64,000 nt of DNA from Alloalcanivorax profundimaris (GTDB lineage: Bacteria > Pseudomonadota > Gammaproteobacteria > Pseudomonadales > Alcanivoracaceae), in the NCBI RefSeq assembly GCF_015265435.1, contig NZ_JABJWH010000004.1:1-64000 (forward strand), given 5' to 3'. Shown here one piece after another: positions 25,202 through 38,065 of the stretch. The first letter of the stretch is position 1. Every line of letters starts with the position of its first letter. The notes under the pieces were generated by a model that ran no database searches, had not been told where the DNA came from, and saw nothing but the letters and a program-made list of their open reading frames with translations. A program made the position numbers and the translations under genes.

Positions 25202-26241
25202 GGCTGGTCGGCCTCCAGGGCATCGGCCAGTCGGCGGGAAAGCTGCAACACGGCCATGGCGTAAAGCTCGCTGTGGTTGTAGCGGGTGATCACGTAGAAA
25301 TTGTCGGTGGCCAGCCAGAATTCGTGGCCATCCTCGCCTTCCAGGTCGAGGACCGCCACCGGCGTGGAACCGGGCAGGCCGCTGTTCGACACCTCGAAAC
25401 AGTATTCGCTGCTCAGCGTATCATCGTCGCAGGCCACTGCCACTACGCCGTTTTTCCGGGCCTGATCCAGCGTGAAGGCCGGTTTGTAGCCTTTCTTGGC
25501 CATGGCCACGTAGCCATTGCCCTCCACCCGGGCGCGGGCGGCCACCGGCAGCCCCGGTTGCCAGCGGTGCGCCTTGAAGTAGTTGGCGACGCTGCCGATG
25601 GCGTCCTCCGGGCTGTTCACCAGATCAATGACGTCGTCGCCGTCGAAATCCACGGCGTAGGCCTGGTAGCTGGTGGGGATGAACTGCGGGAAGCCCATGG
25701 CGCCGGCGTAGGAACCGGTGATCTCGCCGGCGTCGATGTGGGCGTGGCGCTCCAGCTCGAACAGGGCGATCAGCTGCTTGCGGAAGAACGCCGCCCGGGG
25801 CGGGTAATCGAAGCCCAGGGTGGCCAGGGCGTCCACCACCTTGTAGTTGCCCTTGTGGCGCCCGTAGCGGGTTTCCACGCCGATGATCGCCAGGATCACT
25901 TCCTGGGGCACGCCGAATTCCCGCTCCGCCCGGGCCAGCGCCTCGGCGTGCTCGCGGGCGAAGGCCACGCCCTGCTCCACGCGGCTGTCCTGCAGGAAGA
26001 TACGGCCGTATTTGGCCCAGTTCAGGGTGCGTTCGGCGGGCCGGGCAATGGCCTCGAGAATGCTGTCCTTGCGTTCCGCGCCGGCCAGCAGTTGGCGAAC
26101 GCGGTCCACATCGAGACCGCGTTCGCGCACCGCCTCCAGCACCGCGCCGGCCCCCGGATGCTCGGCGTAGTTGGTGGCGGCCTGGGCGGCGGGGCCGGCC
26201 AGGGCGGCGCAAGCGGCGATCAACAGCCCGGTTTTCTTCAC
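25198..26241 (-). CDS. mltB: Membrane-bound lytic murein transglycosylase B
   Basis: Cleaves MurNAc-GlcNAc bonds with anhydro-product formation. The 347-residue protein has the N-terminal MKKTGLLIAAC, fitting a lipobox (Cys11), the catalytic Glu in IIGVETRYGRHKG (E123), SYAGAMGFPQFIPTSYQAYAVDFDGDDVIDL with the EF-hand-like Asp cluster, and SVANYFKAHRW. Length fits the family. It lies between rodA and rlpA in the elongasome-associated operon. Confidence 0.95.
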   Translation of the reverse strand: MKKTGLLIAACAALAGPAAQAATNYAEHPGAGAVLEAVRERGLDVDRVRQLLAGAERKDSILEAIARPAERTLNWAKYGRIFLQDSRVEQGVAFAREHAEALARAEREFGVPQEVILAIIGVETRYGRHKGNYKVVDALATLGFDYPPRAAFFRKQLIALFELERHAHIDAGEITGSYAGAMGFPQFIPTSYQAYAVDFDGDDVIDLVNSPEDAIGSVANYFKAHRWQPGLPVAARARVEGNGYVAMAKKGYKPAFTLDQARKNGVVAVACDDDTLSSEYCFEVSNSGLPGSTPVAVLDLEGEDGHEFWLATDNFYVITRYNHSELYAMAVLQLSRRLADALEADQP

Positions 26242-26263
26242 GTGGTTCTCCTCGGGATCCTTG

Positions 26264-27409
26264 TCAGTAACTCATCAGTCGGCGATGGGTATGCATGGAC
26301 ATGAGCATGCCGAAACTGGCCATCAGGGTAACGATGGAGGTGCCGCCATAGCTGACCAGCGGCAAGGGTACGCCCACCACCGGTAAGAGTCCGGACACCA
26401 TGCCGACGTTCACAAAAATATAAATAAAAAAGGTCATCGTCAGCGCCGCCGCCAGCAGGCGCGAGAACGTCTCCTGGGCCTGCCAGCTGATGAAGAAGCC
26501 GCGTCCGACGATCACCAGATAGATGGTCATCAGCAGCAGAAAGCCCACCAGGCCGAATTCCTCGCCCAGCACCGCCAGGATGAAGTCGGTGGACGACTCG
26601 GGCAGGAAGTCCAGCCGCGACTGGGTGCCTTCCAGCCAGCCCTTGCCGGTGACGCCGCCGGAGCCGATGGCGGTTTTCGACTGGATGATGTTCCAGCCGG
26701 CGCCGCGCGGGTCCGCTTCCGGGTTGAGGAAGGTGTCCACCCGGCTGCGCTGATAGTCGTGCAACACGAAGAAATACATCAGCGGCGCGGCGATCATCAA
26801 GGCCACCACGGCCAGCCCGATCAGGCGCCAGGACAGCCCGGCCATGAACAGCACCACCAGGCCGGCGGCGGCGATCAGGATCGAGGTGCCCAGGTCCGGC
26901 TGCACCGCGATCAGCACCACCGGCAGGAAAATCAGCGCCAGGGCCACCAGCACGTCGGTGAGCCGGGGCGGCAGATTCCGCTCGCTGAAGAACCAGGCGA
27001 CCATGGCCGGCACCGCCAGTTTCATTATCTCGGCGGGCTGGAAGCGGCCCAGCCCGGGGATGTGCAGCCAGCGGGCGGCGCCCTTGGCCTCGGTGCCGAT
27101 CAGCACCACCAATACCAGCAGCACCACGCCCAGGGCATAGATCATCGGCGCCCAGAAGCGGTAGCTGCGCGGCGGAATCTGCGCCAGCACCAGCAGCACC
27201 AGCAGGCCGCCGCCCAGGCGCAGGGCCTGGCGCAGCACCATTTCCATGCTGCCGCCGCCGGCGCTGTAGAGCACCGTCAGGCCGCCCAGGGCGAGCAGCA
27301 GCAGGGCGGCCAGCAGGGGGGCGTCCAGGTGCAGCCGGGCGGGCAGGCCGTTGCCCAGGGAGGGGCCGCCCTGGCCGGGCATTTGTCGCAGGGTCTCGCG
27401 TACGCTCAT
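26264..27409 (-). CDS. rodA: Rod-shape SEDS glycosyltransferase RodA
   Basis: The SEDS-family peptidoglycan polymerase of the elongasome, working with PBP2. The 381-residue protein has about ten hydrophobic segments and the conserved stretches GAARWLHIPGLGRFQPAEIMKLAVP, QPDLGTSILI, SKTAIGSGGVTGKGWLEGTQSRLDFLPESSTDFILAVLGEEFG and LPLVSYGGTS. It overlaps mrdA by four bases, the usual pairing. Confidence 0.97.
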   Translation of the reverse strand: MSVRETLRQMPGQGGPSLGNGLPARLHLDAPLLAALLLLALGGLTVLYSAGGGSMEMVLRQALRLGGGLLVLLVLAQIPPRSYRFWAPMIYALGVVLLVLVVLIGTEAKGAARWLHIPGLGRFQPAEIMKLAVPAMVAWFFSERNLPPRLTDVLVALALIFLPVVLIAVQPDLGTSILIAAAGLVVLFMAGLSWRLIGLAVVALMIAAPLMYFFVLHDYQRSRVDTFLNPEADPRGAGWNIIQSKTAIGSGGVTGKGWLEGTQSRLDFLPESSTDFILAVLGEEFGLVGFLLLMTIYLVIVGRGFFISWQAQETFSRLLAAALTMTFFIYIFVNVGMVSGLLPVVGVPLPLVSYGGTSIVTLMASFGMLMSMHTHRRLMSY

Positions 27410-29295
27410 GGCGTGCTGTCTCCGCTAGCGGGCGCGCGTGGCAGGGGCGGCGGCACGTCCAGCTCGCCGTTGTCGTCGAGCAGCCAGGCGTCCATTACCT
27501 GGCGCGCCACCGGGCCGGCGGTGGAGCCGCCGTGGCGGCCGTTTTCCACCAGCACGGCCACGGCGATGGCCGGGTGTTCCACCGGCGCGAAACTAATGAT
27601 CAGCGCGTGGTCGAGCAGCCGCTCCGCCAATTCTTCCTCGTTGTAGGTCTCTTCCTGGCCCACGGAGAACACCTGGGAGGTGCCCGTTTTGGCGCCCATC
27701 TTGTAGGGCGCGTCCTCGGCCATGACCCGGGCGGTGCCCCGACTTCCATGGACCACTTCTTCCATGGTGTGTTCCATGCGCAGCCAGTCGTCGTCGTTGT
27801 TGAGCTCGATGTCCGGGCGCGGCGGCGGGCGCAGCTCGTCGGCGGCCAGGGTGGGCGTCACCTGCTTGCCGTGGTGGGCGAGGATGGCGGTGGCGGTGGC
27901 CAGCTGCAGCGGCGTGGCCAGCATGAAGCCCTGGCCGATGCTGGCGTTGATGGTGTCGCCGTGGAACCAGGGCGTGCCCCGGGCGGCGCGCTTCCAGTCC
28001 TTGGAGGGCAGCAGGCCGGCGGATTCGTTGTAGAGATCGATGCCGGTGGGCTGGCCCAGGGAAAAATCGGACAGGAAATGGTGCATGCGGGCGATGCCCA
28101 GTTTGAAGCCCAGATCGTAGAAATAGGTGTCGCAGGACTGCACCACCGCCTTGTTCATGTCCACCCAGCCGTGGCCCCAGCGTTTCCAGTCCCGGTAGCG
28201 GTGCGGGTTGCCTTCCAACTGGTAGTAGCCGGGGTCGAAGATGGTGCGCTCCCAGTCGGTGACGCCGGCGTCCAGGCCGGCCAGGCCGATGAACGGCTTG
28301 ACCGTGGAGCCCGGCGGGTAGCGGCCTTGCAGGGCGCGGTTGAACAGCGGGTTGTCGTGGTCTTCCCGGTAGCGGGCGTAGTCCTGGTGGGAGATGCCGT
28401 TGACGAACAGGTTGGGCTCGAAACCCGGGCGGCTGACGAACGCCAGCACGCTGCCGTCCCGGGGGTCGATGGCGACCACCGCGCCGCGGCGGTCGCCGAG
28501 GGCGTCGTAGGCGGCCTGCTGCACCTTCATATCCAGGGTCAGGCGCAGGTTCTCGCCGGGCACCGGCGGCTGCTCCTCGAGCACGCGCAGAATGCGGCCC
28601 CGGGCGTTGGTCTCCACCTGGCGGTAGCCCACCTGGCCATGCAGGCGGTGCTCGTAGTAGCGCTCCACCCCGGTGCGGCCGTAATAGTGGGTGCCGGCGT
28701 AGTCCGCCTGCTCGGTGAGCGTCATGGCGTCCAGGTCCTCGGCGCTGAGCCGGTTCACATAGCCGAGCACGTGGGAGAACAGCTTGCCGTGGGGGTAATG
28801 GCGCACCGGGTTGGCGGCCACGCGGACCCCGGGCAGGCGGTGTTGATTGACGGTGAGCCGGGCGATTTCCTCCTCGCCGAGGCGCCCGCGCAGGGGAATC
28901 GGGTCCCAGGGCCGGCGCGGGCTGGTCAGGCGCTTGCGGAAACGCTCCAGATCATCCGGCTCCAGGGTCACCAGCTGGCCGATGCGGGTCAGGGTGGCTT
29001 CCAGGTCCGGCACCTGCTCAATGATCAGCTCCACGGCGAAATCCGGCCGGTTGGCGGCCAGGATCTCGCCGTTGCGGTCGGTGATCAGGCCGCGCGGCGG
29101 CGGCACCGCCTGGGTCTGCACCCGGTTTTCGTCGCTCAGCGTGGTGTAGCGGCTGTGTTGGGACACCTGCAGCCACACCATGCGGCCCACCAGCACCAGT
29201 GACAGGGCCACCACCAGCAGGGCGCCCACCAGCAGGCGGAAGCTGAAGATCCGCTGCTCGTGGTGATGATCCTTGAGTGTCAGAGGTCGGCGCAT
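27406..29295 (-). CDS. mrdA: Penicillin-binding protein 2
   Basis: The elongation-specific transpeptidase. The 629-residue protein has a short cytoplasmic basic N-terminus, one membrane helix (about 20-43, FRLLVGALLVVALSLVLVGRMVW) and the pedestal domain with RGLITDRNGEILAANRP. The transpeptidase domain holds SxxK in PPGSTVKPF, SxN in VVQSCDTYFYD (the SCD variant typical of PBP2) and KTG in MGAKTGTSQV. It overlaps rodA at its 3' end and follows rlmH by about 21 bases. Confidence 0.97.
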   Translation of the reverse strand: MRRPLTLKDHHHEQRIFSFRLLVGALLVVALSLVLVGRMVWLQVSQHSRYTTLSDENRVQTQAVPPPRGLITDRNGEILAANRPDFAVELIIEQVPDLEATLTRIGQLVTLEPDDLERFRKRLTSPRRPWDPIPLRGRLGEEEIARLTVNQHRLPGVRVAANPVRHYPHGKLFSHVLGYVNRLSAEDLDAMTLTEQADYAGTHYYGRTGVERYYEHRLHGQVGYRQVETNARGRILRVLEEQPPVPGENLRLTLDMKVQQAAYDALGDRRGAVVAIDPRDGSVLAFVSRPGFEPNLFVNGISHQDYARYREDHDNPLFNRALQGRYPPGSTVKPFIGLAGLDAGVTDWERTIFDPGYYQLEGNPHRYRDWKRWGHGWVDMNKAVVQSCDTYFYDLGFKLGIARMHHFLSDFSLGQPTGIDLYNESAGLLPSKDWKRAARGTPWFHGDTINASIGQGFMLATPLQLATATAILAHHGKQVTPTLAADELRPPPRPDIELNNDDDWLRMEHTMEEVVHGSRGTARVMAEDAPYKMGAKTGTSQVFSVGQEETYNEEELAERLLDHALIISFAPVEHPAIAVAVLVENGRHGGSTAGPVARQVMDAWLLDDNGELDVPPPLPRAPASGDSTP

Positions 29296-29316
29296 CGGGG
29301 CCCGTGATTCGTGTCG

Positions 29317-29787
29317 TCAGCGGTGATAAGGGTGGCCGGCCAACAGGGTCCAGCCTCGGTAAAGCTGCTCGGCGAGCAATACCCGCACCAGCGGGTGCGG
29401 CAGGGTCAGCGCCGACAGCGACCAGCGCTCATGGGCGGCCGCCGACACGCGCGGGCAGAGCCCGTCCGGGCCGCCCACCAGGATCACCAGATCCTGGCCC
29501 AGGTCCTTCAGGGTGCCCAGTTTTTCGCTCAGTTGCGGTGTCCCCAGGGGCCGGCCGGTCACTTCCAGGGCCACCCGGTGGGCGCCGGGGTGTTTTTCCA
29601 GGCGCTTTTCCATGGCCTCGCCCTCGGCGCGCACCAGGGCGGCGGTGTCGCCCCTGGAACGTTTAGGCAACGGAATCGCCTCGAGTTCCAGGCGCATGTC
29701 CGGCGGCAGGCGCTTCCGGTATTCCTGGAAGCCCTGTTCCACCCAGGCGGGCATCTTGGTGCCGATGGCGAGCAGGTGTATGCGCAC
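29317..29787 (-). CDS. rlmH: 23S rRNA pseudouridine-1915 N3-methyltransferase
   Basis: A SPOUT methyltransferase acting on 70S ribosomes. The 156-residue protein begins MRIHLLAIGTKMPAWVEQGFQEYRKRLP, has the cofactor-knot segments ILVGGPDGLCPRV and WSLSALTLPHPLVRVLLAEQLYRGWTLLAGHPYHR, and has full family length. It is 25 bases after rsfS, conserved as rsfS-rlmH-mrdA in this lineage. Confidence 0.97.
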   Translation of the reverse strand: MRIHLLAIGTKMPAWVEQGFQEYRKRLPPDMRLELEAIPLPKRSRGDTAALVRAEGEAMEKRLEKHPGAHRVALEVTGRPLGTPQLSEKLGTLKDLGQDLVILVGGPDGLCPRVSAAAHERWSLSALTLPHPLVRVLLAEQLYRGWTLLAGHPYHR

Positions 29788-29812
29788 GGCGTGGCTCCCG
29801 GCGACGCCGCGC

Positions 29813-30172
29813 TCAGTGGTCGCGTTGGTCGCGGTCCGGATGGTGGTCGGGCGTGCGCCAGAGCCGCTCCAGGTCGTAGAACTCCCGGGTGGCGGGCAGC
29901 ATCAGGTGCACGATGATGTCGCCCAGATCCACCAGGATCCACTCGGCGCCGCGTTCACCCTCGGTGCCCAGGGGGCGGTAGCCGGCGTCCTTGGCTTTCT
30001 CCATTACATTATCGGCGAGCGCCTTGACGTGGCGGCTGGAGGTGCCGCTGGCGATCACCATGTCGTCGGCCACGCTGGTCATGGCGCGCACGTCCAGGCT
30101 GGCGATGTTCTTGGCTTTCAGTTCCTCCAGTGCGTCGAGCACCAGATCCAGCAGAGGGGGTTGAGAACTCAT
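29813..30172 (-). CDS. rsfS: Ribosomal silencing factor RsfS
   Basis: RsfS binds L14 on the 50S subunit and blocks subunit joining in stationary phase. The 119-residue protein has the family core [45 protein letters not shown] and [31 protein letters not shown]. The C-terminal tail [10 protein letters not shown] is a short acidic/His extension. It overlaps the nadD stop (ATGA). Confidence 0.97.
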   Translation of the reverse strand: MSSQPPLLDLVLDALEELKAKNIASLDVRAMTSVADDMVIASGTSSRHVKALADNVMEKAKDAGYRPLGTEGERGAEWILVDLGDIIVHLMLPATREFYDLERLWRTPDHHPDRDQRDH

Positions 30173-30852
30173 GGGGCCTCGTTGTGTGCGTGCACGGAAT
30201 GGTCGGCTTTGGCCGGGTCATTATACAGCCCATGGCGGCGAATATGGGCGAGTACCGCCGCCGGCAGTTGCGGGCAGGGGCCGCCGGCGGCGAGGGCGCG
30301 GCGGATCTCGGTGGCGGCCACGTCCAGCACCGGGCGCGCCAGCATCAGCCGGCGACCCGCCGGCCGGCGGCGCAGCAAGGCGGCGTTGGCGGCCGGGAAG
30401 GCACGCTGCACGCGCAGCGGCGCCGGCGCGGCGCCCGGTCTCGGCACCACCGCCAGATGGCACAGGGCGGCGTATTCCCGCCAGCGGTGCCAGCGGTCCA
30501 GATTGGCGAAACTGTCCGCGCCGACCACGAACACCAGCGGCCGGCGGCCGATATGGCGCCGGAAGTGCTTGAGCGTGGCCAGGGTGAACGAGGGCGCGCC
30601 GTCGGGCCGGCGCAGCTCCCAGTCGTCGGCGATCAGCTGGGGGTAGCCGGCGCAGGCGTGGCGCACCATGGCCAGCCGCTGGGCGCCGTCGGCGCTGGGC
30701 TGGGGCCGGTGCGGCGGCACCGCGTTGGGCAGCAGATGCACCGGCGCCTCCCCCAGCGCCCGCGACACCGCCAGGGCGGCGCGCACATGGGCGCGGTGGA
30801 TCGGGTCGAAGGTGCCGCCGAACAGGATCAGGGGCTGGGCGCGGACAGTCAG
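30169..30852 (-). CDS. nadD: Nicotinate-nucleotide adenylyltransferase, probable CTG start
   Basis: Makes NaAD from nicotinate mononucleotide in NAD synthesis. The first ATG/GTG/TTG start (GTG at 30786) would delete the essential nucleotidyltransferase motif. The in-frame upstream codons read [20 protein letters not shown], containing the GGTFDP and HxxH-type signature, so translation must begin before them. The only usual near-cognate codon between the proA stop and this motif with a ribosome site is CTG at 30850-30852, six bases after GGGAG. The resulting protein is about 227 residues, normal for NadD, with [16 protein letters not shown] and the ISSTEIR equivalent [10 protein letters not shown]. 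Confidence 0.9.
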   Translation of the reverse strand: MTVRAQPLILFGGTFDPIHRAHVRAALAVSRALGEAPVHLLPNAVPPHRPQPSADGAQRLAMVRHACAGYPQLIADDWELRRPDGAPSFTLATLKHFRRHIGRRPLVFVVGADSFANLDRWHRWREYAALCHLAVVPRPGAAPAPLRVQRAFPAANAALLRRRPAGRRLMLARPVLDVAATEIRRALAAGGPCPQLPAAVLAHIRRHGLYNDPAKADHSVHAHNEAP

Positions 30853-30864
30853 AACCGGCTCCCG

Positions 30865-32124
30865 CTATTGCCGCACATGGCCGTCGCCGAACACCACCCA
30901 TTTCTGGCTGGTCAGGCCTTCCAGGCCCACCGGGCCGCGCGCGTGCAGCTTGTCCGTGGAGATGCCGATCTCCGCGCCCAGGCCGTACTCGAAACCGTCG
31001 GCGAAGCGGGTGGAGGCGTTCACCATCACCGAGCTGGAGTCCACCTCCGCCATGAAGCGGCGGGCGCGGCTGTAGTTCTCGGTGAGGATGGATTCGGTGT
31101 GCCCGGAGCTGTAGCGATGGATGTGGTCCATGGCCTGGTCCAGATCGTCCACCATTTTGATCGCCAGCACTGGCGCCAGGTATTCCTCTTCCCAGTCGGT
31201 CTCGGTGGCCTCGGCCACGTCGTCGCCGAGCAGCTTGCGCACCCGTTCGCAGCCGCGCAGCTCGACGCCGGCCTGGCGGTACTGGTCGGCCAGCTCCGGC
31301 AGCACGCGCTCGGCGATGCCGGCGTGCACCAGCAGGGTTTCCAGGGTGTTGCAGGTGCCGTAGCGCTGGGTCTTGGCGTTGTAGGCCACCTTCACCGCCT
31401 TGGCCGGGTCGGCGTCCACGTCGATGTAGACATGGCAGTTGCCGTCCAGGTGCTTGATCACCGGCACCCGGGCGTCCTTGCTGATGCGCTCGATCAGGCC
31501 CTTGCCGCCGCGCGGCACGATCACGTCGACGAACTCCGGATGGCTGATCAGCTCGCCCACGGCGGCCCGGTCGGTGGTCTCGATCACCTGCACGGCGGTG
31601 TCCGGCAGGCCCGCCTCGCGCAGGCCGGCGCGCAGGCACTCGGCGATCGCCTGGTTGGAATCGATGGCCTCGGAGCCGCCGCGCAGAATCGCCGCGTTGC
31701 CGGATTTCAGGCACAGGGCGGCGGCGTCGATGGTCACGTTGGGCCGGGATTCATAAATGATGCCGATCACGCCCAGGGGCACGCGCATCTTGCCCACCTG
31801 GATGCCGCTGGGGCGGAAGTTCAGATCGGTGATCTGGCCCACCGGGTCGGCCAGGGCGGAGACCTGCTCCAGGCCTTCCACCATGCCGTCGAAACGGGCC
31901 GGGGTCAGTTCCAGGCGGTCCAGCAGGGCCGGCTCCAGGCCGCTGTCCCGGCCGCGCTCCAGATCGCGCTGGTTGGCGTCGAGAATGGCGCTGCGGTGGG
32001 CGCGCAGGGCGCCGGCGATGGCGCTCAGCGCGGCGTTCTTCTCACCGGTGGTGGCCCGGGCCATGGCCCGGGAGGCGGCGCGGGCCTGCCGGCCCACGTC
32101 GGCCATGTACTGCTGGATATCCAT
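30865..32124 (-). CDS. proA: Glutamate-5-semialdehyde dehydrogenase
   Basis: Gamma-glutamyl phosphate reductase, the second step of proline synthesis. The 419-residue aldehyde dehydrogenase-fold protein has [45 protein letters not shown], the catalytic Cys in [15 protein letters not shown] and [36 protein letters not shown] at 32124 gives the family start rather than the upstream MRLF. nadD starts 13 bases after its stop. No proB is nearby. Confidence 0.96.
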   Translation of the reverse strand: MDIQQYMADVGRQARAASRAMARATTGEKNAALSAIAGALRAHRSAILDANQRDLERGRDSGLEPALLDRLELTPARFDGMVEGLEQVSALADPVGQITDLNFRPSGIQVGKMRVPLGVIGIIYESRPNVTIDAAALCLKSGNAAILRGGSEAIDSNQAIAECLRAGLREAGLPDTAVQVIETTDRAAVGELISHPEFVDVIVPRGGKGLIERISKDARVPVIKHLDGNCHVYIDVDADPAKAVKVAYNAKTQRYGTCNTLETLLVHAGIAERVLPELADQYRQAGVELRGCERVRKLLGDDVAEATETDWEEEYLAPVLAIKMVDDLDQAMDHIHRYSSGHTESILTENYSRARRFMAEVDSSSVMVNASTRFADGFEYGLGAEIGISTDKLHARGPVGLEGLTSQKWVVFGDGHVRQ

Positions 32125-32199
32125 GTGACACGCCTGTCGGGAAACGAAAAGGCGCATTATACGGGGTTCCGGGCGGGCCGCGAAACAGCCCTGGTGCTG

Positions 32200-33051
32200 C
32201 TACGACGCCTGCGCCTCCAGGATGCGCACCATGGGTGTGCCCCGGGTGCGCGGGATCGGCAGCCGGTCGTAGTAATCCGCCGGGTCGTGCACGGTCAGAG
32301 CGGTGAAGCCCTGGTCCCGGAAGTGCGCGCGGGTGGCGTCGTCGGAGTCGAAATGGAAGGCCACGTTGCTGCGCGACAGGGCGCCCAGCAGCCCGCCCAG
32401 GGTCTTCAGGGTGCGGTGGAAGCGCATGTTGGCGTACAGCGGGTAGTTGTCGGTCAGGTAGATGCCGCGCGGAAACGCCTTCAGCCCCTCGGCGAGCCGC
32501 GCCCAGAACGGGCTGATGGTGGCCAGATCGAAATAATTGATCAGCCCCTCGGTGATCACCGCCACCGGCCGCGTCGGGTCGAGACGGTCGAGCAGGGCGG
32601 CGACGCTGTGGTCGCCGTCCTCCACCAGGATGTTCACGGTTTCCGCCCGGTGCCGTTCGCCGAGGGCGCCCTGGCGGGCCAGCAGCCGCTGCTTGCGCCG
32701 CGCCATGTCCGGCAGGTCCGCTTCCACATAGTCGATGCCCGGATGGCGGGCGCGCAACCGGCTGCCGCGCGGGCTCAGCCCGCAGGCGATCTCCACGATC
32801 TGCAGGTCCGGGTGGTCGGCGATCAGCGCTTCCAGGCGCGCGTCGATCAGGTGATGACGCTGCAGCAGAAAGGTACGGATATTGCCGCCCATCAGCCGTT
32901 TGCCCACCGCCTCGAAGGGCGTCATGGCGCCGTATAGCAGCGCCCCCGCCGGAGTGCGGAAACCCGGCTCGGACAGGCCGTTGCGCACCCACACCTGGCC
33001 GGTATAGAGGGCGGTAAAGCTGATCGAGGAGGTATCCAGACGTTGCGGCAT
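32200..33051 (-). CDS. Class I SAM-dependent methyltransferase (leucine carboxyl methyltransferase-like)
   Basis: A 283-residue protein resembling the PPM1/TcmP O-methyltransferase superfamily. The SAM-binding motif is QIVEIACGLSPRGSRLRARHPGIDYVEADLPDM (about 88-120), with the post-motif VAVITEGLINYFD. The substrate is unknown. The frame opens at 33078, but ATG 33051 has GGGAG six bases upstream. It is in the same direction as proA, 75 bases upstream of it. A REP-rich gap lies on its other side. Confidence 0.78.
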   Translation of the reverse strand: MPQRLDTSSISFTALYTGQVWVRNGLSEPGFRTPAGALLYGAMTPFEAVGKRLMGGNIRTFLLQRHHLIDARLEALIADHPDLQIVEIACGLSPRGSRLRARHPGIDYVEADLPDMARRKQRLLARQGALGERHRAETVNILVEDGDHSVAALLDRLDPTRPVAVITEGLINYFDLATISPFWARLAEGLKAFPRGIYLTDNYPLYANMRFHRTLKTLGGLLGALSRSNVAFHFDSDDATRAHFRDQGFTALTVHDPADYYDRLPIPRTRGTPMVRILEAQAS

Positions 33052-33197
33052 GACGGCTCCCTGCGCGGCGATGAACATTCCGGCACCCTAGCAAAGCTCC
33101 CGGCTCCGCGCGGGCCAATAAGCCCGCGCCCCTTGCTTCTCCGCCGGCATGGGGTGGGCTCCATCAGGGCCGCGCCCCGCGCGGCTCCATGGAACGG

Positions 33198-33276
33198 TGT
33201 AGGAGAGACTTCAGTCGCGATGGGAGCCGGCACCGCCTTTGATCGCGACTGAAGTCGCTCCTACAGTCGCTCCTAC
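33198..33276. repeat. REP cluster (GTAGGAG type)
   Basis: An inverted pair (33198-33221 and 33241-33264) plus an extra head AGTCGCTCCTAC (33265-33276) in tandem. The rest of the gap 33052-33328 shows no gene. Confidence 0.78.
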
Positions 33277-33328
33277 AAGGGAAGGGGAACCCCCTCAGCG
33301 GCTAACGGTTCCGTGGCCGGTTGGCGGG

Positions 33329-34330
33329 CTATTTTTCCAGGATCGCGGGCAGCGGCTGGCCGCACAGGCGCAGGATCAGGCCGGCCAGGAATTGCCAGGG
33401 GTCGCCGGGGCCCATGCCCTTGATGGCCTGGTCGGCGCGGATCGCCAGGGCCTGGGCGCGGTGCAGTTGGCGCGGTGGCAGTTGGCGGGCGCGGGCTTCC
33501 AGGGCGCGCAGGCGCTGGGGCGGCATGCGCGGTGGCTGGCCGCCGGTGGCCAGGGCGTCCAGGGCGCGGATGTCGCGGCCCAGGGCCCACAGGATCACCG
33601 GCGCTTCCACGCCCTCGGCGCGCAGGGTGCGCAGAATGCGCAGGGCGCGGCGGGCGTCGCCGCGACCGGTGGCGTCGGTGAGATCGAAGGGGGTGTAGCG
33701 GCTGGAGTCGCCCACCGCCTGCTGCACGGTGTCGGCGTCCACGGTGCCGCCCTCGGCGAGCAGCGCCAGCTTGTCCACTTCCTGGGCGGCGGCCAGCAGG
33801 TTGCCCTCGCTGCGTTCGATCAGCAGTTCCAGGGCGTCGTCGTGGATGCTCAGGCCGCGCCCGGCGAGGCGGTCGCGGAGCCAGTGCTGCAGCTGCTTGC
33901 CTTCCACCGGCCAGATTTCCAGCACCGCGCCGACTTTTTCCAGGGCCTTTACCCAGGCGCTGTTCCAGTCCTTGCGGCGGTCCAGCCGCGAGCAGCGGAT
34001 CAGCAGCAGGGTGTCCGGGGAGGGCTGCGCCAGCAGGTCGCGGATGATCTGGCTGCCGGTTTTGTCCGGGCGTTTTTCGCCCAGCACCAGCTCGAGAATG
34101 CGTCGCCCGCCGAACAGGCTCATGCTTTGCGCTTCGTTGATCAGGGCGTTCCAGTCGATGCCGGTGTCGGCGCTGAAGCGCTGGCGTTCATCGAAGCCCT
34201 GTTCGCGGGCGGCGGCGCGTACCGCGTCCATGGCCTCGTCCTGCTGCAGGGGTTCGTCGCCGGCCACCAGATAGACCGGCAGCAGGTCCCCTTGAAGGTG
34301 CTTGGCCAGTTGCTCGACGCGCAGACGCAT
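33329..34330 (-). CDS. holA: DNA polymerase III subunit delta
   Basis: The clamp-loader subunit that opens the beta clamp. The 333-residue protein begins MRLRVEQLAKHLQGDLLPVYLVAGDEPLQQDEAMDAVR, the conserved delta start, and has FGGRRILELVL, NLLAAAQEVDKLALL and the C-terminal alpha-helical collar domain. It follows lptE by six bases in the leuS-lptE-holA operon. Confidence 0.96.
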   Translation of the reverse strand: MRLRVEQLAKHLQGDLLPVYLVAGDEPLQQDEAMDAVRAAAREQGFDERQRFSADTGIDWNALINEAQSMSLFGGRRILELVLGEKRPDKTGSQIIRDLLAQPSPDTLLLIRCSRLDRRKDWNSAWVKALEKVGAVLEIWPVEGKQLQHWLRDRLAGRGLSIHDDALELLIERSEGNLLAAAQEVDKLALLAEGGTVDADTVQQAVGDSSRYTPFDLTDATGRGDARRALRILRTLRAEGVEAPVILWALGRDIRALDALATGGQPPRMPPQRLRALEARARQLPPRQLHRAQALAIRADQAIKGMGPGDPWQFLAGLILRLCGQPLPAILEK

Positions 34331-34336
34331 GGCGGA

Positions 34337-34831
34337 TCAGGGCTCGATTTTGCGGGAGGCGTTGGCGAGCTGATTGATCAGCCGGTAGCCGACGTCCTCG
34401 AACAGGTCGGTGCGCACCAGGTCCTCCTCGTCGGAGGTGGCGGTGACGTTGTCCGGGGAGTAGGCGAAGCTGCGGATGGCGGCGATGCGGCGCGGCGGGT
34501 TGAGCATGGCGCCGGTGTCGCGATCCACCAATTGCCAGGTGATCTCGTAGCGCAGCTCGCGCTCGGCGGCCCGGCCCCGGTCGTCCACGGCGGCGGTGCG
34601 CCGGTCCCAGCGCTCATCCAGGACCTTGATGATATAGGGGGCCTGGCCGTGCACCTGAACGCCGGCCGGTTCGAGCCGGTCTTCCAGGGTGTAGCGCAGG
34701 CGCGCGCTGGCGCCGTCCACGGTAACGCTTTCCAGGTTGGGCACCGAGGTCTGGCCGCGCAGCTGCCAGCCGGAGCAGGCGCTCAGCAGCAGGGCGGCGA
34801 GCAGAACGGGAAGCGCGGAACGAAGCGTCAT
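34337..34831 (-). CDS. lptE: LPS assembly lipoprotein LptE
   Basis: The outer membrane lipoprotein plug of the LptD translocon. The 164-residue protein has the lipobox LLSAC (Cys19), then GWQLRGQ, a beta-rich central part and YEITWQLVDRDTGAMLNPPRRI. It sits between leuS (one base away) and holA, the conserved order. Sequence conservation in LptE is low, so the call rests on lipobox, size and context. Confidence 0.93.
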   Translation of the reverse strand: MTLRSALPVLLAALLLSACSGWQLRGQTSVPNLESVTVDGASARLRYTLEDRLEPAGVQVHGQAPYIIKVLDERWDRRTAAVDDRGRAAERELRYEITWQLVDRDTGAMLNPPRRIAAIRSFAYSPDNVTATSDEEDLVRTDLFEDVGYRLINQLANASRKIEP

Positions 34832-34832
34832 G

Positions 34833-38055
<3,223 letters not shown>

Positions 38056-38065
<10 letters not shown>

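Noticed and set aside
27532-29202. A 556-codon plus-strand frame opposite mrdA
   Set aside because: Gly/Val/His-rich shadow composition, no domain, and mrdA is certain on the other strand.
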